Positions 34,780 through 43,056 of a DNA stretch of 64,000 nucleotides are shown one piece after another; within the stretch, counting starts at the first letter, position 1; every line of letters begins with the position of its first letter. Under the pieces are notes generated by a model. It was given only the letters and a program-made list of their open reading frames with translations. It was not told the DNA's origin and searched no databases. This DNA is from DATJGR01 sp963787045 (GTDB lineage: Bacteria > Pseudomonadota > Gammaproteobacteria > Pseudomonadales > Azotimanducaceae): positions 186,001 through 250,000 of the forward strand of contig CAWBBR010000017.1 of assembly GCA_963787045.1 (NCBI GenBank). Reading direction: 5' to 3'. A program made the position numbers and the translations under genes.

Positions 34780-36171
34780 ATGACCCAATCCATGCACAAC
34801 ATGGCGCCGCCGGGTTCGCTCGAAGCGAAGGACCTCGAACACCTGCTGCATCCGGCGACCAATCTGAAGACGCATCACGAGAAAGGCCCGACGGTGATGA
34901 TGCGCGCGAAAGGCGTCTACATCTGGGACGGCAAAGGCAAACAATACCTCGAGGGTATGGCCGGCCTCTGGTGCACCGCGATCGGATACGGCGAAGAGGA
35001 ACTCGCGCGCGTTGCAGCGGAACAGATGCAGAAGCTGAACTACTCGCATCTGTTCGGCGGCAAGAGCAACGAGCCGAGCATTCTGCTCGCCGAGAAGCTG
35101 AAGGCGATGATGCCGTTCGAAGCCGGGCGCGTGTTCTTTGGTCTCTCGGGTTCCGACGCCAACGACACGCAGATCAAACTGATGTGGTACTACCACAACG
35201 TCATCGGCAAACCGGAGCGCAAGAAGATCATCTCGCGGCGTCGCGGCTATCACGGTGTGACGGTCGCGAGCGGCAGCCTTACCGGCTTACCCGCCTTCCA
35301 CAAACACTTCGACCTGCCGATCCCCGGGATTCTGCACACCGATGCGCCGCACTATTACCGTGAAGGCAAACCCGGCGAGAGCGCCGATGCATTCGTCGAT
35401 CGCATCGTCGGCAACCTTGAAGCGCTGATCAAATCGGAAGGACCGGAAACGATCGCGGCGTTCATAGCCGAGCCGGTCATGGGCGCGGGCGGCGTCGTGG
35501 TTCCGCCGGCCGGCTATTACGAGAAAGTGCAGGCGGTGCTCGATCGCTACGGCATTTTCTTCATCGACGACGAAGTGATCTGTGGCTTCGGCCGAACCGG
35601 CAACCCATTCGGCGCGCAGACGTTGAACATCCGTCCAACCACGATGAGCATCGCGAAAGCGGTGTCGTCGGCGTATCTGCCGCTGTCGGCCGTGATCATT
35701 CCGGAGTTTCTGTACGAGCCGCTCATCGAAGCGTCGGGGCAGGTGGGCACATTCGGGCACGGCTTCACGTACTCGGGACATCCGGTTTGCGCGGCGGTCG
35801 CGCTGCGGAATCTGGAGTTGATGGAAGAGCGCGACCTGTTCGGCCACGCAGCGCGCATGTCCAAACCCTTTCAGGCGCGCCTGCGCGCGCTGGCGGATCA
35901 TCCGCTGGTCGGCGAAGCGCGCGGTGTCGGAATGATCGGTGCGGTTGAGATCGTCTCTGACAAATCCACAAAGGCGCCGTTCGAAGCGAAGCGGGCGGTT
36001 GCCGCATATTGCGCCGGGCGTGCGGAGGAACACGGACTGATCGCGCGCAACATCGGCGAGACGATTGCGATCTGTCCGCCGTTGATCATTACGGAAAATC
36101 AGATACACGAACTCTTCGACAAGCTCGGTCGAGCGCTCGACGACACACTCGAGTGGACCCGGCGGACTTGA
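34780..36171 (+). CDS. Class III diamine/omega-amine:pyruvate aminotransferase (SpuC-like)
   Basis: A 463-residue PLP enzyme. HLLHPATNLKTHHEKGPTVMMRAKGVYIWD is typical of the putrescine/GABA-to-pyruvate branch. Further landmarks are FGLSGSDANDTQIKLMWYY, FFIDDEVICGFGRTG, and the PLP Lys in MSIAKAVSSAYLP. GGAGGACAC precedes the ATG. Together with the preceding transaminase it would remove amino groups from primary amines using pyruvate. It is followed 61 bases later by the amine dehydrogenase operon. Confidence 0.88.
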   Translation: MTQSMHNMAPPGSLEAKDLEHLLHPATNLKTHHEKGPTVMMRAKGVYIWDGKGKQYLEGMAGLWCTAIGYGEEELARVAAEQMQKLNYSHLFGGKSNEPSILLAEKLKAMMPFEAGRVFFGLSGSDANDTQIKLMWYYHNVIGKPERKKIISRRRGYHGVTVASGSLTGLPAFHKHFDLPIPGILHTDAPHYYREGKPGESADAFVDRIVGNLEALIKSEGPETIAAFIAEPVMGAGGVVVPPAGYYEKVQAVLDRYGIFFIDDEVICGFGRTGNPFGAQTLNIRPTTMSIAKAVSSAYLPLSAVIIPEFLYEPLIEASGQVGTFGHGFTYSGHPVCAAVALRNLELMEERDLFGHAARMSKPFQARLRALADHPLVGEARGVGMIGAVEIVSDKSTKAPFEAKRAVAAYCAGRAEEHGLIARNIGETIAICPPLIITENQIHELFDKLGRALDDTLEWTRRT

Positions 36172-36232
36172 TGGACGGGCACAACTGCGAAAGAGTCTAA
36201 TTGCGATGGCGATGGGATCAGGGGAACGGCAC

Positions 36233-37400
36233 ATGGGTAGATCGTGGTTGGTAGCGGCGTTGACGGTCGTTGGCGTTGGGTTCGGCGCGCCCGCGCTCGC
36301 GGCCGAATCGGCAACCGCAGTGGCGCCGCTGCAGGCAGAACAGGCGACGACCGAGAAGCTCGGCCCGCCGAAGCCGCATTGGTTCTTCGTTTACGACGTG
36401 AACTTCCTCGGATACCTCGACAGCAAGGTGTATCTGTACGACGGCGACTCCGGGTCGATGCTCGGCATGTTGTCGACCGGCGCGTTCGGCAACGCCATCG
36501 AATTCGCACCGGATTTCTCCGCGATCTACGTGCCCGAGATGTACTACAGCCGCGGCAGTCGCGGCGACCGCACCGACATCGTCGCGATCTACGACACCAC
36601 CGAGTTGAAGGCCGTTGGCGAAATCGTGATCCCGGCTAAGCGCGCGACCGGCCTGCCGCATCGCGCGTACCAGGGAATCAGCGACGACGGTCAGTTCATG
36701 TACGTTTCCAACATGACGCCGGCGACGTCGGTGAGCGTCGTCGACGTGAAGGCGCGCAAGTTCATCGCGGAGATCGAGATTTCCGGCTGCAACCTGGTCT
36801 ATCCGGTAGGCAACCGCGCGTTTGCGTCGTTGTGTGGCGACGGTACTGTGCAGGTCGTCTCACTCGATGATCAGGGCAATCTCAAGGGGCGCGAGCGCAG
36901 CGCGAAGTTCTTCGATCCCGACAAAGATCCTGTCACCGAGAAAGCGTCGCGCTTCGGCAACACGTGGCTCTACATATCGTTCGACGGCTATGTGCATCCG
37001 GTCGCGTTCGATGGCGGCAAGGCGAAGCCGGGCGAGCCGTGGTCGCTGTTCACGGACAAGGAACGCGCCGACGGCTGGAAGATCGGTGGCGCGCAGTTCA
37101 ATGCGGTGCACCAGAAGCTCGGCCGCCTGTTCGTGATCGTCCACAAGGGCGGCCCGTACAGCCACAAGGAAGCCGGTAAGGACGTGTGGACGTACGATCT
37201 CGCGACATCGAAGAAACTCGGTTCGCATTTCGATGGTCGCCCCAGTCACGTCGTTGGGGCTGACGAAGGACGCCGCGCCGCTCTTGATCGCCGACTACCC
37301 GGCGACGCCGGCGGTGTACGTATATGACGCGCTGAAAGGCACGCATCTGCGCACGATCGAGGGACCTCCGATGGTGCCGAGCTTCATTCAGGCGCCATGA
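36233..37400 (+). CDS. aauB: Aromatic amine dehydrogenase-type large (beta-propeller) subunit
   Basis: About 388 residues with a signal peptide (GRSWLVAALTVVGVGFGAPALA). The sequence shows the seven-bladed propeller repeats of MADH/AADH heavy chains, for example VYDVNFLGYLDSKVYLYDGD, FAPDFSAIYVPEMYYSRGSRGDRTD and FNAVHQKLGRLFVIVHKGG. One extra base in GG at 37235-37236 breaks the frame. Corrected, it ends VTSLGLTKDAAPLLIADYPA and MVPSFIQAP. The ATG at 36233 has AGGGGA ahead. Its stop overlaps aauE (ATGA). It forms the periplasmic alpha2beta2 quinoprotein with the light chain. Confidence 0.9.
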
Positions 37401-37918
37401 ACCTCGACCCCGTCATCGCCACGATCATCCGCTTCGCGTTGGGTTGGCTGTTTCTGGCCGCATCCGCGCACAAGCTGAGAGACATGGTGGACTTCCGTTC
37501 GGTGCTCGCGACGTATCGGATTCTGCCGGACGGATTCGTCGCGATTACCGCGTGGCTCGTCGTGGTCGCGGAGGTCTGCATCGGCATCGGCATGCTGTGG
37601 CAGTTCAAGCCCGCGTTCATCGGCGGCGCGGCGTTGCTGCTCGCCTATGCCGGAGTGATGACGATCAATCTGATGCGCGGCCGTCGCTTCATCGATTGCG
37701 GCTGTGGCGGCGCGACGCAACCGTTGTCGATCGGGCTCGTGCTGCGCAACGTGGTGTTGGCGATCGCTGCGATCACCGCGCTCGTGCCGGCGCCGACGCG
37801 TCCGCTCGGCTGGCTCGATGTCGTCAGCATGGTGGCGGGTGTGCTCGTACTCGGAACGCTGTATGCCGCAACGAATCAATTGCTCGCGGCGCGTGCACGC
37901 CTCGAAGAGTGGGTGTGA
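37397..37918 (+). CDS. aauE: MauE/AauE membrane protein for light-chain maturation
   Basis: A 173-residue DoxX-like protein with four to five membrane helices and the conserved DCGCGG motif near residue 100. MauE-type proteins are needed, with MauD, for export and disulfide formation of the TTQ light chain. It overlaps aauB by four bases and aauD by one (TGATG), so translation is coupled along the operon. Confidence 0.92.
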   Translation: MNLDPVIATIIRFALGWLFLAASAHKLRDMVDFRSVLATYRILPDGFVAITAWLVVVAEVCIGIGMLWQFKPAFIGGAALLLAYAGVMTINLMRGRRFIDCGCGGATQPLSIGLVLRNVVLAIAAITALVPAPTRPLGWLDVVSMVAGVLVLGTLYAATNQLLAARARLEEWV

Positions 37919-38538
37919 TGGACGCACTGATCGTTTCGAACATCGTGCTGTGGCTTCTGGTGATCGGACTCACGTTCGTCGTGTTCGCGCTGACGCGCCA
38001 GATCGGCGTGCTGCACGAACGCGTTTCACCGGCCGGCGCGTTGACGTTGTCGGGTGGCGTGAAGTCCGGTGAAACGCCGCCGGCCCTTTCGCTGACGACG
38101 CTCGACGACAACGTGCTGAAGCTCGATTCGTTCGCGGCTCGCGGTCGCGGCGTGTTGCTGTTCTTCCTGTCCCCCACCTGTCCGCTGTGCCGTTCGCTGC
38201 TGCCGGTGGTCACCCGCGTGGCCAAGGAAGAACGCAAATGGCTCGATCTGGTATTCGCCAGCGACGGCGGTACGCGCACGGAACACGAGGCGTACGTGAA
38301 GGAACGACAGATCGAAGCGTTCCCGTACGTCATCTCGCAGGAGCTCGGCGTGGCGTTCCGCGTCGGCAAGCTGCCGTACGCCGCATTGCTCGACGAGAAA
38401 GGCGTGTTGGTCGCGAAAGGATTGGTCAATTCGCGCGAGCATCTCGAAAGCCTGTTCGAAGCGAAACGGCTGGGAGTGGCGAGCGTCAACGAATACATGA
38501 GCGCCAAGGCGCGCGATGAAACCGAGGTGACTACATGA
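37918..38538 (+). CDS. aauD: MauD/AauD thioredoxin-like disulfide factor
   Basis: A 206-residue protein: one N-terminal membrane helix (IVSNIVLWLLVIGLTFVVFAL), then a thioredoxin fold with SPTCPLCRSLLP as the CxxC active site and the cis-Pro segment GKLPYAALL. It should act in the periplasm to form the many disulfides of the small subunit. The stop overlaps the light-chain start (ATGA). Confidence 0.93.
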   Translation: MDALIVSNIVLWLLVIGLTFVVFALTRQIGVLHERVSPAGALTLSGGVKSGETPPALSLTTLDDNVLKLDSFAARGRGVLLFFLSPTCPLCRSLLPVVTRVAKEERKWLDLVFASDGGTRTEHEAYVKERQIEAFPYVISQELGVAFRVGKLPYAALLDEKGVLVAKGLVNSREHLESLFEAKRLGVASVNEYMSAKARDETEVTT

Positions 38539-39059
38539 ACTGGCTCGACAACTGGATCACGAAGGGGACGCGGCGCGTAGCGCGGAGTACCTCGCGGCGC
38601 GATTTCCTCTCGAGGATGGGTGTGGCGCTGGTCGGGGCCGGTGCAGTGCCGTTGTTGCCGGTTGCGCGCGCGAACGCCGCAGAAGGAACGCGTGCTCCGC
38701 AACCGCAGGAAAAAGGCGATCCGCTCAGCTGCGACTACTGGCGCTTTTGCGCGCTCGACGGATTCCTCTGCGGCTGCTGCGGTGGCTCGACCAACAGCTG
38801 TCCGCCCGGAACGGAGCCGTCGCCGGTGACGTGGATCGGTACGTGTCGCAATCCCGTCGATGCGAAGGACTACATCATTTCGTACAACGACTGCTGCGGT
38901 AAGACCGCGTGCGGTCACTGTCTGTGCAATCGCGACGAAGGCGATCGACCGGTGTATCAGCCCGCGAAGAGCAACGACATCAACTGGTGTCACGGCACCA
39001 AGACGAACATGTATCACTGTTCGACGTCGGTCGTATTGGGTCTAGCTGTTGCGAATTGA
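38535..39059 (+). CDS. aauA: TTQ-bearing light chain of aromatic amine dehydrogenase
   Basis: A 174-residue precursor with a Tat leader (SRRDFLSRMGVALVGAGAVPL). The two tryptophans that form tryptophan tryptophylquinone are Trp100 in PVTWIGTC and Trp151 in NDINWCHG. Asp119 in YNDCCGK matches the catalytic Asp76 of methylamine dehydrogenase by spacing. Fourteen Cys (66, 72, 79, 81, 82, 89, 104, 120, 121, 126, 129, 131, 152, 162) supply the disulfide network. KTACG and LCGCCGG are nearer to aromatic amine dehydrogenase than to MADH. It oxidises a primary amine to aldehyde and ammonia in the periplasm. Confidence 0.93.
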   Translation: MNWLDNWITKGTRRVARSTSRRDFLSRMGVALVGAGAVPLLPVARANAAEGTRAPQPQEKGDPLSCDYWRFCALDGFLCGCCGGSTNSCPPGTEPSPVTWIGTCRNPVDAKDYIISYNDCCGKTACGHCLCNRDEGDRPVYQPAKSNDINWCHGTKTNMYHCSTSVVLGLAVAN

Positions 39060-39486
39060 GTTACGCATCCCGCCACTCGTTGCCGCTGCACTGCTGTGCG
39101 GCGCGTCGAGCGCGTGGGCGGATGCGCACCAGGATTACGTGCTCAACTGCATGGGATGTCACATGGTCGACGGCGGCGGTGCGCCACCGACGATTCCGCG
39201 GCTCAAGGACCGCGTCGGTTACTACCTGACGATCCCGAACGGCCGCGCTTATCTCGCGCAGGTGCCTGGCGCCGCGAATTCACTGCTCGACGATCGGCAG
39301 TTGACCGACGTGCTGAACTGGATGGTCGACGAATTCGCCGGCGCGTCGCGCCCGCAGACGTTCGAGCCGTACGCGATCGAAGAAGTGGCGCGCTATCGCA
39401 GTAAGCCGCCGGCCGACATCGATGCGCTGCGTCATGAGTTGAGCGACGCCATGGTCGCGGCCTATCCGACAGCAGGGCGCTGGTAG
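39049..39486 (+). CDS. Periplasmic monohaem cytochrome c linked to amine dehydrogenase
   Basis: A 145-residue precursor with signal peptide (LVAAALLCGASSAWA) and one haem site, CMGCH. The start is a TTG overlapping the end of aauA by 11 bases. A small cytochrome c gene also follows aauBEDA in Alcaligenes faecalis (established knowledge). It is the likely electron acceptor or a component of the electron path from TTQ. The next gene starts three bases after its stop, which ties the operon to the acyl-CoA genes downstream. Confidence 0.9.
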   Translation: MRIELRIPPLVAAALLCGASSAWADAHQDYVLNCMGCHMVDGGGAPPTIPRLKDRVGYYLTIPNGRAYLAQVPGAANSLLDDRQLTDVLNWMVDEFAGASRPQTFEPYAIEEVARYRSKPPADIDALRHELSDAMVAAYPTAGRW

Positions 39487-39488
39487 CG

Positions 39489-41102
39489 GTGGCGGTCCTC
39501 GCGTCCAAGATCGACGTCAACGCCGCGGGCTTTCGCGCCAATGACGTGCATCATCGGAAACTCAGCGCCGATCTCCGCGAGCTGATCGCGAAGGTCGCGC
39601 TCGGTGGCGACGAGCGCTCGCGCGCACGTCACGTCGAACGCGGCAAGTTCCTGCCGCGCGAAAGACTCGAACGGCTGATCGATCCGGGCTCGGCGTTTCT
39701 CGAAACGAGCCAGCTCGCCGCGCACGAGCTGTACGCCGACGTCGTGCCGTCGGCCGGCATCATCACTGGCATCGGACGCGTCGCCGGGCGCGAATGCGTC
39801 ATCGTCGTCAACGACGCGACGGTGAAAGGCGGCACGTACTATCCGATGACGGTGAAGAAACATCTGCGCGCGCAGGAGATCGCGCTCGAGAATCATCTGC
39901 CGTGCATATATATGGTGGATTCGGGCGGTGCATTCCTGCCGATGCAGGAGCAGGTGTTTCCCGACAAGGATCACTTCGGCCGCATCTTCTACAACCAGGC
40001 CAACATGTCGGCGCGCGGCATTCCGCAGATCGCGCTGGTCATGGGGTCATGCACCGCCGGCGGCGCGTACGTGCCGGCGATGTGCGACGAATCGATCATC
40101 GTGCGCAATCAGGGAACCATCTTCCTCGGCGGTCCGCCGCTGGTGAAAGCCGCGACCGGCGAAGACGTCGACGCGGAAAGTCTCGGCGGCGGCGACGTGC
40201 ATGCGCGCATCTCCGGTGTCGCCGATCACCTCGCCGCCAACGACGAACACGCGATAGCGCTGGCGCGCGAAATCGTTGCCGGAAGCAATGTGACCTACCG
40301 CGACACGGTGGCGCGCCAGGCCGGCGCGGCGCCCGCGTTCGCCACCGAACAACTCTATGGCGTATTGCCGCGCGACACGCGCACGCCGTACGACGTGCGC
40401 GAAGTGATCGCGCGGCTGGTGGACCGATCGGAGTTTCACGAGTTCAAGGCGCTGTACGGCGAAACGCTGGTCACCGGGTTTGCGCACATCGACGGCATGC
40501 CGGTCGCCATCGTTGCCAACAACGGCATTCTGTTCTCCGAGTCGGCGCTCAAAGGCGCGCACTTCATTCAATTGGCGGACCGACGCGGCGTGCCGCTGGT
40601 GTTTCTGCAGAACATCACCGGCTTCATGGTCGGCCGCAAATACGAGAACCAGGGCATCGCAAAAGACGGCGCCAAGATGGTCACCGCGGTAGCGTGCGCG
40701 AAAGTGCCGAAGTTCACCGTCGTCATCGGCGGTTCGTTCGGCGCCGGCAACTACGCGATGTGCGGTAGAGCATACGGTGCGCGCATGTTGTGGACGTGGC
40801 CGAACGCGCGCATCTCGGTCATGGGCGGCGAGCAGGCAGCGCACGTGCTCGCCACCGTGCGGCGCGAAGGCGCCGCGGCGCGTGGCGACGTATGGCCCGA
40901 AGCCGAACAGAAAACGTTCATGGACGGCATTCGTTCGACTTACGACACGCAAGGCCATCCGTTCTATGCGAGCGCGCGCTTGTGGGACGACGGCGTGATC
41001 GATCCGGCCGATACGCGGCGCGTGCTGAGTCTCGCGCTGTCGGTCGCTTGTCGCGAACCGGAGCGCACATCCGATACGCGCTTCGGCATCTTCAGGATGT
41101 GA
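39489..41102 (+). CDS. liuB: 3-Methylcrotonyl-CoA carboxylase, carboxyltransferase (beta) subunit
   Basis: A 537-residue crotonase-fold carboxyltransferase. Landmarks are ALGGDERSRARHVERGKFLPRERL, MVDSGGAFLPMQEQVFPDKDHFGRIFYNQ, and QNITGFMVGRKYENQGIAKDGAKMVTA, with GSFGAGNYAMCGRAY near the end, matching MCC rather than propionyl- or acetyl-CoA carboxylases. It transfers the carboxyl group from biotin to 3-methylcrotonyl-CoA (leucine and isovalerate catabolism). The start is a GTG three bases after the cytochrome stop. The alpha subunit gene begins two bases after its stop. Confidence 0.92.
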   Translation: MAVLASKIDVNAAGFRANDVHHRKLSADLRELIAKVALGGDERSRARHVERGKFLPRERLERLIDPGSAFLETSQLAAHELYADVVPSAGIITGIGRVAGRECVIVVNDATVKGGTYYPMTVKKHLRAQEIALENHLPCIYMVDSGGAFLPMQEQVFPDKDHFGRIFYNQANMSARGIPQIALVMGSCTAGGAYVPAMCDESIIVRNQGTIFLGGPPLVKAATGEDVDAESLGGGDVHARISGVADHLAANDEHAIALAREIVAGSNVTYRDTVARQAGAAPAFATEQLYGVLPRDTRTPYDVREVIARLVDRSEFHEFKALYGETLVTGFAHIDGMPVAIVANNGILFSESALKGAHFIQLADRRGVPLVFLQNITGFMVGRKYENQGIAKDGAKMVTAVACAKVPKFTVVIGGSFGAGNYAMCGRAYGARMLWTWPNARISVMGGEQAAHVLATVRREGAAARGDVWPEAEQKTFMDGIRSTYDTQGHPFYASARLWDDGVIDPADTRRVLSLALSVACREPERTSDTRFGIFRM

Positions 41103-41103
41103 C

Positions 41104-43035
41104 GTGTTCAAACGCCTACTGATCGCGAACCGCGGCGAAATCGCGTGCCGCATCATGCGCACCGCGCGGCGTATGGGAATCGAAACGGTAGCGGTTTACT
41201 CGGACGCAGATCGCGACGCGCTGCACGTGCGCACGGCCGATCGTGCCGTGCGTATCGGCCCAGCGGCGGCGCGCGAGAGCTATCTGCGCATCGACGCGAT
41301 CATCGACGCGGTCGTGAAGAGTGGCGCGGACGCAGTCCACCCTGGTTATGGATTCCTGGCGGAGAACGCCGACTTCGCGGCCGCGTGTTCCGCGGTGTGC
41401 ACCTTCGTCGGTCCGTCAGCGGACGCGATTCGCGCAATGGGATCGAAGATCGAAGCGAAGCGCATCGTAGCGGCGGCGGGCGCGCCGGTGGTGCCCGGGT
41501 ATCTCGGCGAGCAGGATCCGGTGAAGCTCGCGGCCGCGGCGGAGGAGATCGGCTATCCGTTGTTGATCAAGGCTTCGGCCGGTGGGGGTGGGAAAGGCAT
41601 GCGCGTGGTGAGGTCGACGCGCGAGTTCGCGAACGCGCTGGCGGCCGCGCGACGCGAGTCGAAAGCCGCGTTCGGCGACGACGCCGTGTTGTTGGAAAAG
41701 TACCTGTCCGCACCGAAGCACATCGAAGTGCAGATTCTGGCGGACGCGCACGGCCACACGCTGTATCTGTTCGAGCGCGACTGTTCCGTGCAGCGACGAC
41801 ACCAGAAAGTGATCGAAGAAGCGCCTGCGCCGACGTTGAACCCCGCCCAACGAGCGAGTATGGGGGAGGCGGCGGTAAAAGCGGCCTCGGCGATCGGCTA
41901 CGAAGGCGCCGGCACCATCGAGTTCATCACCGAAGCGGGCGAGTTCTACTTCATGGAGATGAACACGCGGTTGCAGGTGGAACACCCGGTGACCGAGGCG
42001 ATCCTCGGCCTCGATCTCGTCGAATGGCAGTTGCGCATCGCGTCGGGCGAGCCGCTGACGTTCGCTCAGTCGGATCTCGCTATTCGCGGTCATGCGGTCG
42101 AGGCCCGCGTTTACGCGGAGAATCCGCGCAAGAAGTTCCTGCCGTCCACCGGCACGTTGCCGCACGTCAAATTCCCGGACGGCGTTCGCGTCGACGCCGG
42201 CGTGGTGAGCGGCGGCGAGGTGACGATGCACTACGACCCGATGATCGCCAAAGTGATCGCTCATGCAGCGACCCGGGAAGAAGCGATCGAACGCTTGCAC
42301 GTCGCGCTGGGCGAATGCGAGATCGCGGGCGTCGAACACAACGTAGCGTTCCTGCGCAACGTGCTGCGCGACGAGGGGTTTCGCAGCGGGCGCTACGACA
42401 CGGGCTTGATCGAAGCGCGCGGCGACGCGTTGATTCCGCTCGAGTCGCCGCACATGACGATTGCCGCTGCGCTGATTCTGCTCGATGCGCAGCGCACCGA
42501 TTCCCCGTGGCAGCGCGGTGATGCGTTCCGCGTCAACCTCGCGCACCAGCAGCGGCTGCGGATGCGTCGTCGCAGCGATGCCATCGCGGTCGACATTGCA
42601 CACGATGCCGGCGGCGATCGACTTACGCTGGACGATCGTACGTTCGCAGTGAGCGGCGCGTCGGTCAGCGAGCGCGGCGTCGCGGCATTCATCGACGGCG
42701 AACCGTTCCGCTGCAGCTACGTCCGCGACGGCGACGATCTGTACGTGATGCGCGGAGGTGCGACGGAGAAATTCAGCCTGCCGAAAGTCGATGCCGCGAG
42801 TTTCGCGGCAGACGCGATGAGCGATGGCCGTGGTACGGCGCCGATGCCGGGCCAGATCATCGCGCTGTTCGTGAAAGCCGGCGACACGGTGCGCCGCGAT
42901 CAGCCGATTCTGGTGCTCGAGGCGATGAAGATGGAGCACACGATCGCGGCGCCTATCGACGGCACCCTGGAGCGCCTCGCCTTGGCTGTTGGTGACCGGG
43001 TCGTCGAAGGAACGGAATTGTTCCAGATTCGCTGA
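41104..43035 (+). CDS. liuD: 3-Methylcrotonyl-CoA carboxylase, biotin carboxylase/biotin carrier (alpha) subunit
   Basis: A 643-residue protein. The biotin carboxylase domain occupies about residues 1-445 (LIANRGEIACRIMRTARRMG, ATP-grasp loop ASAGGGGKGMRVV, EMNTRLQVEHPVTE). A linker follows, then the C-terminal biotinyl domain with the target Lys in VLEAMKMEHTIAAP near residue 613. It forms the holoenzyme with the adjacent beta subunit. The start is a GTG one base after the beta-subunit stop. No acyl-CoA specificity can be read from the alpha chain alone, so the call relies on its partner and the following dehydrogenase. Confidence 0.92.
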   Translation: MFKRLLIANRGEIACRIMRTARRMGIETVAVYSDADRDALHVRTADRAVRIGPAAARESYLRIDAIIDAVVKSGADAVHPGYGFLAENADFAAACSAVCTFVGPSADAIRAMGSKIEAKRIVAAAGAPVVPGYLGEQDPVKLAAAAEEIGYPLLIKASAGGGGKGMRVVRSTREFANALAAARRESKAAFGDDAVLLEKYLSAPKHIEVQILADAHGHTLYLFERDCSVQRRHQKVIEEAPAPTLNPAQRASMGEAAVKAASAIGYEGAGTIEFITEAGEFYFMEMNTRLQVEHPVTEAILGLDLVEWQLRIASGEPLTFAQSDLAIRGHAVEARVYAENPRKKFLPSTGTLPHVKFPDGVRVDAGVVSGGEVTMHYDPMIAKVIAHAATREEAIERLHVALGECEIAGVEHNVAFLRNVLRDEGFRSGRYDTGLIEARGDALIPLESPHMTIAAALILLDAQRTDSPWQRGDAFRVNLAHQQRLRMRRRSDAIAVDIAHDAGGDRLTLDDRTFAVSGASVSERGVAAFIDGEPFRCSYVRDGDDLYVMRGGATEKFSLPKVDAASFAADAMSDGRGTAPMPGQIIALFVKAGDTVRRDQPILVLEAMKMEHTIAAPIDGTLERLALAVGDRVVEGTELFQIR

Positions 43036-43056
43036 CCGCGGCGGTATCATCCGCGC

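Noticed and set aside
36233..39486. Methylamine dehydrogenase (mau) proper
   Set aside because: The light chain has KTACG, LCGCCGG and 14 Cys as in the aromatic amine type, and mauF, mauC and mauG are absent, so aau naming fits better.
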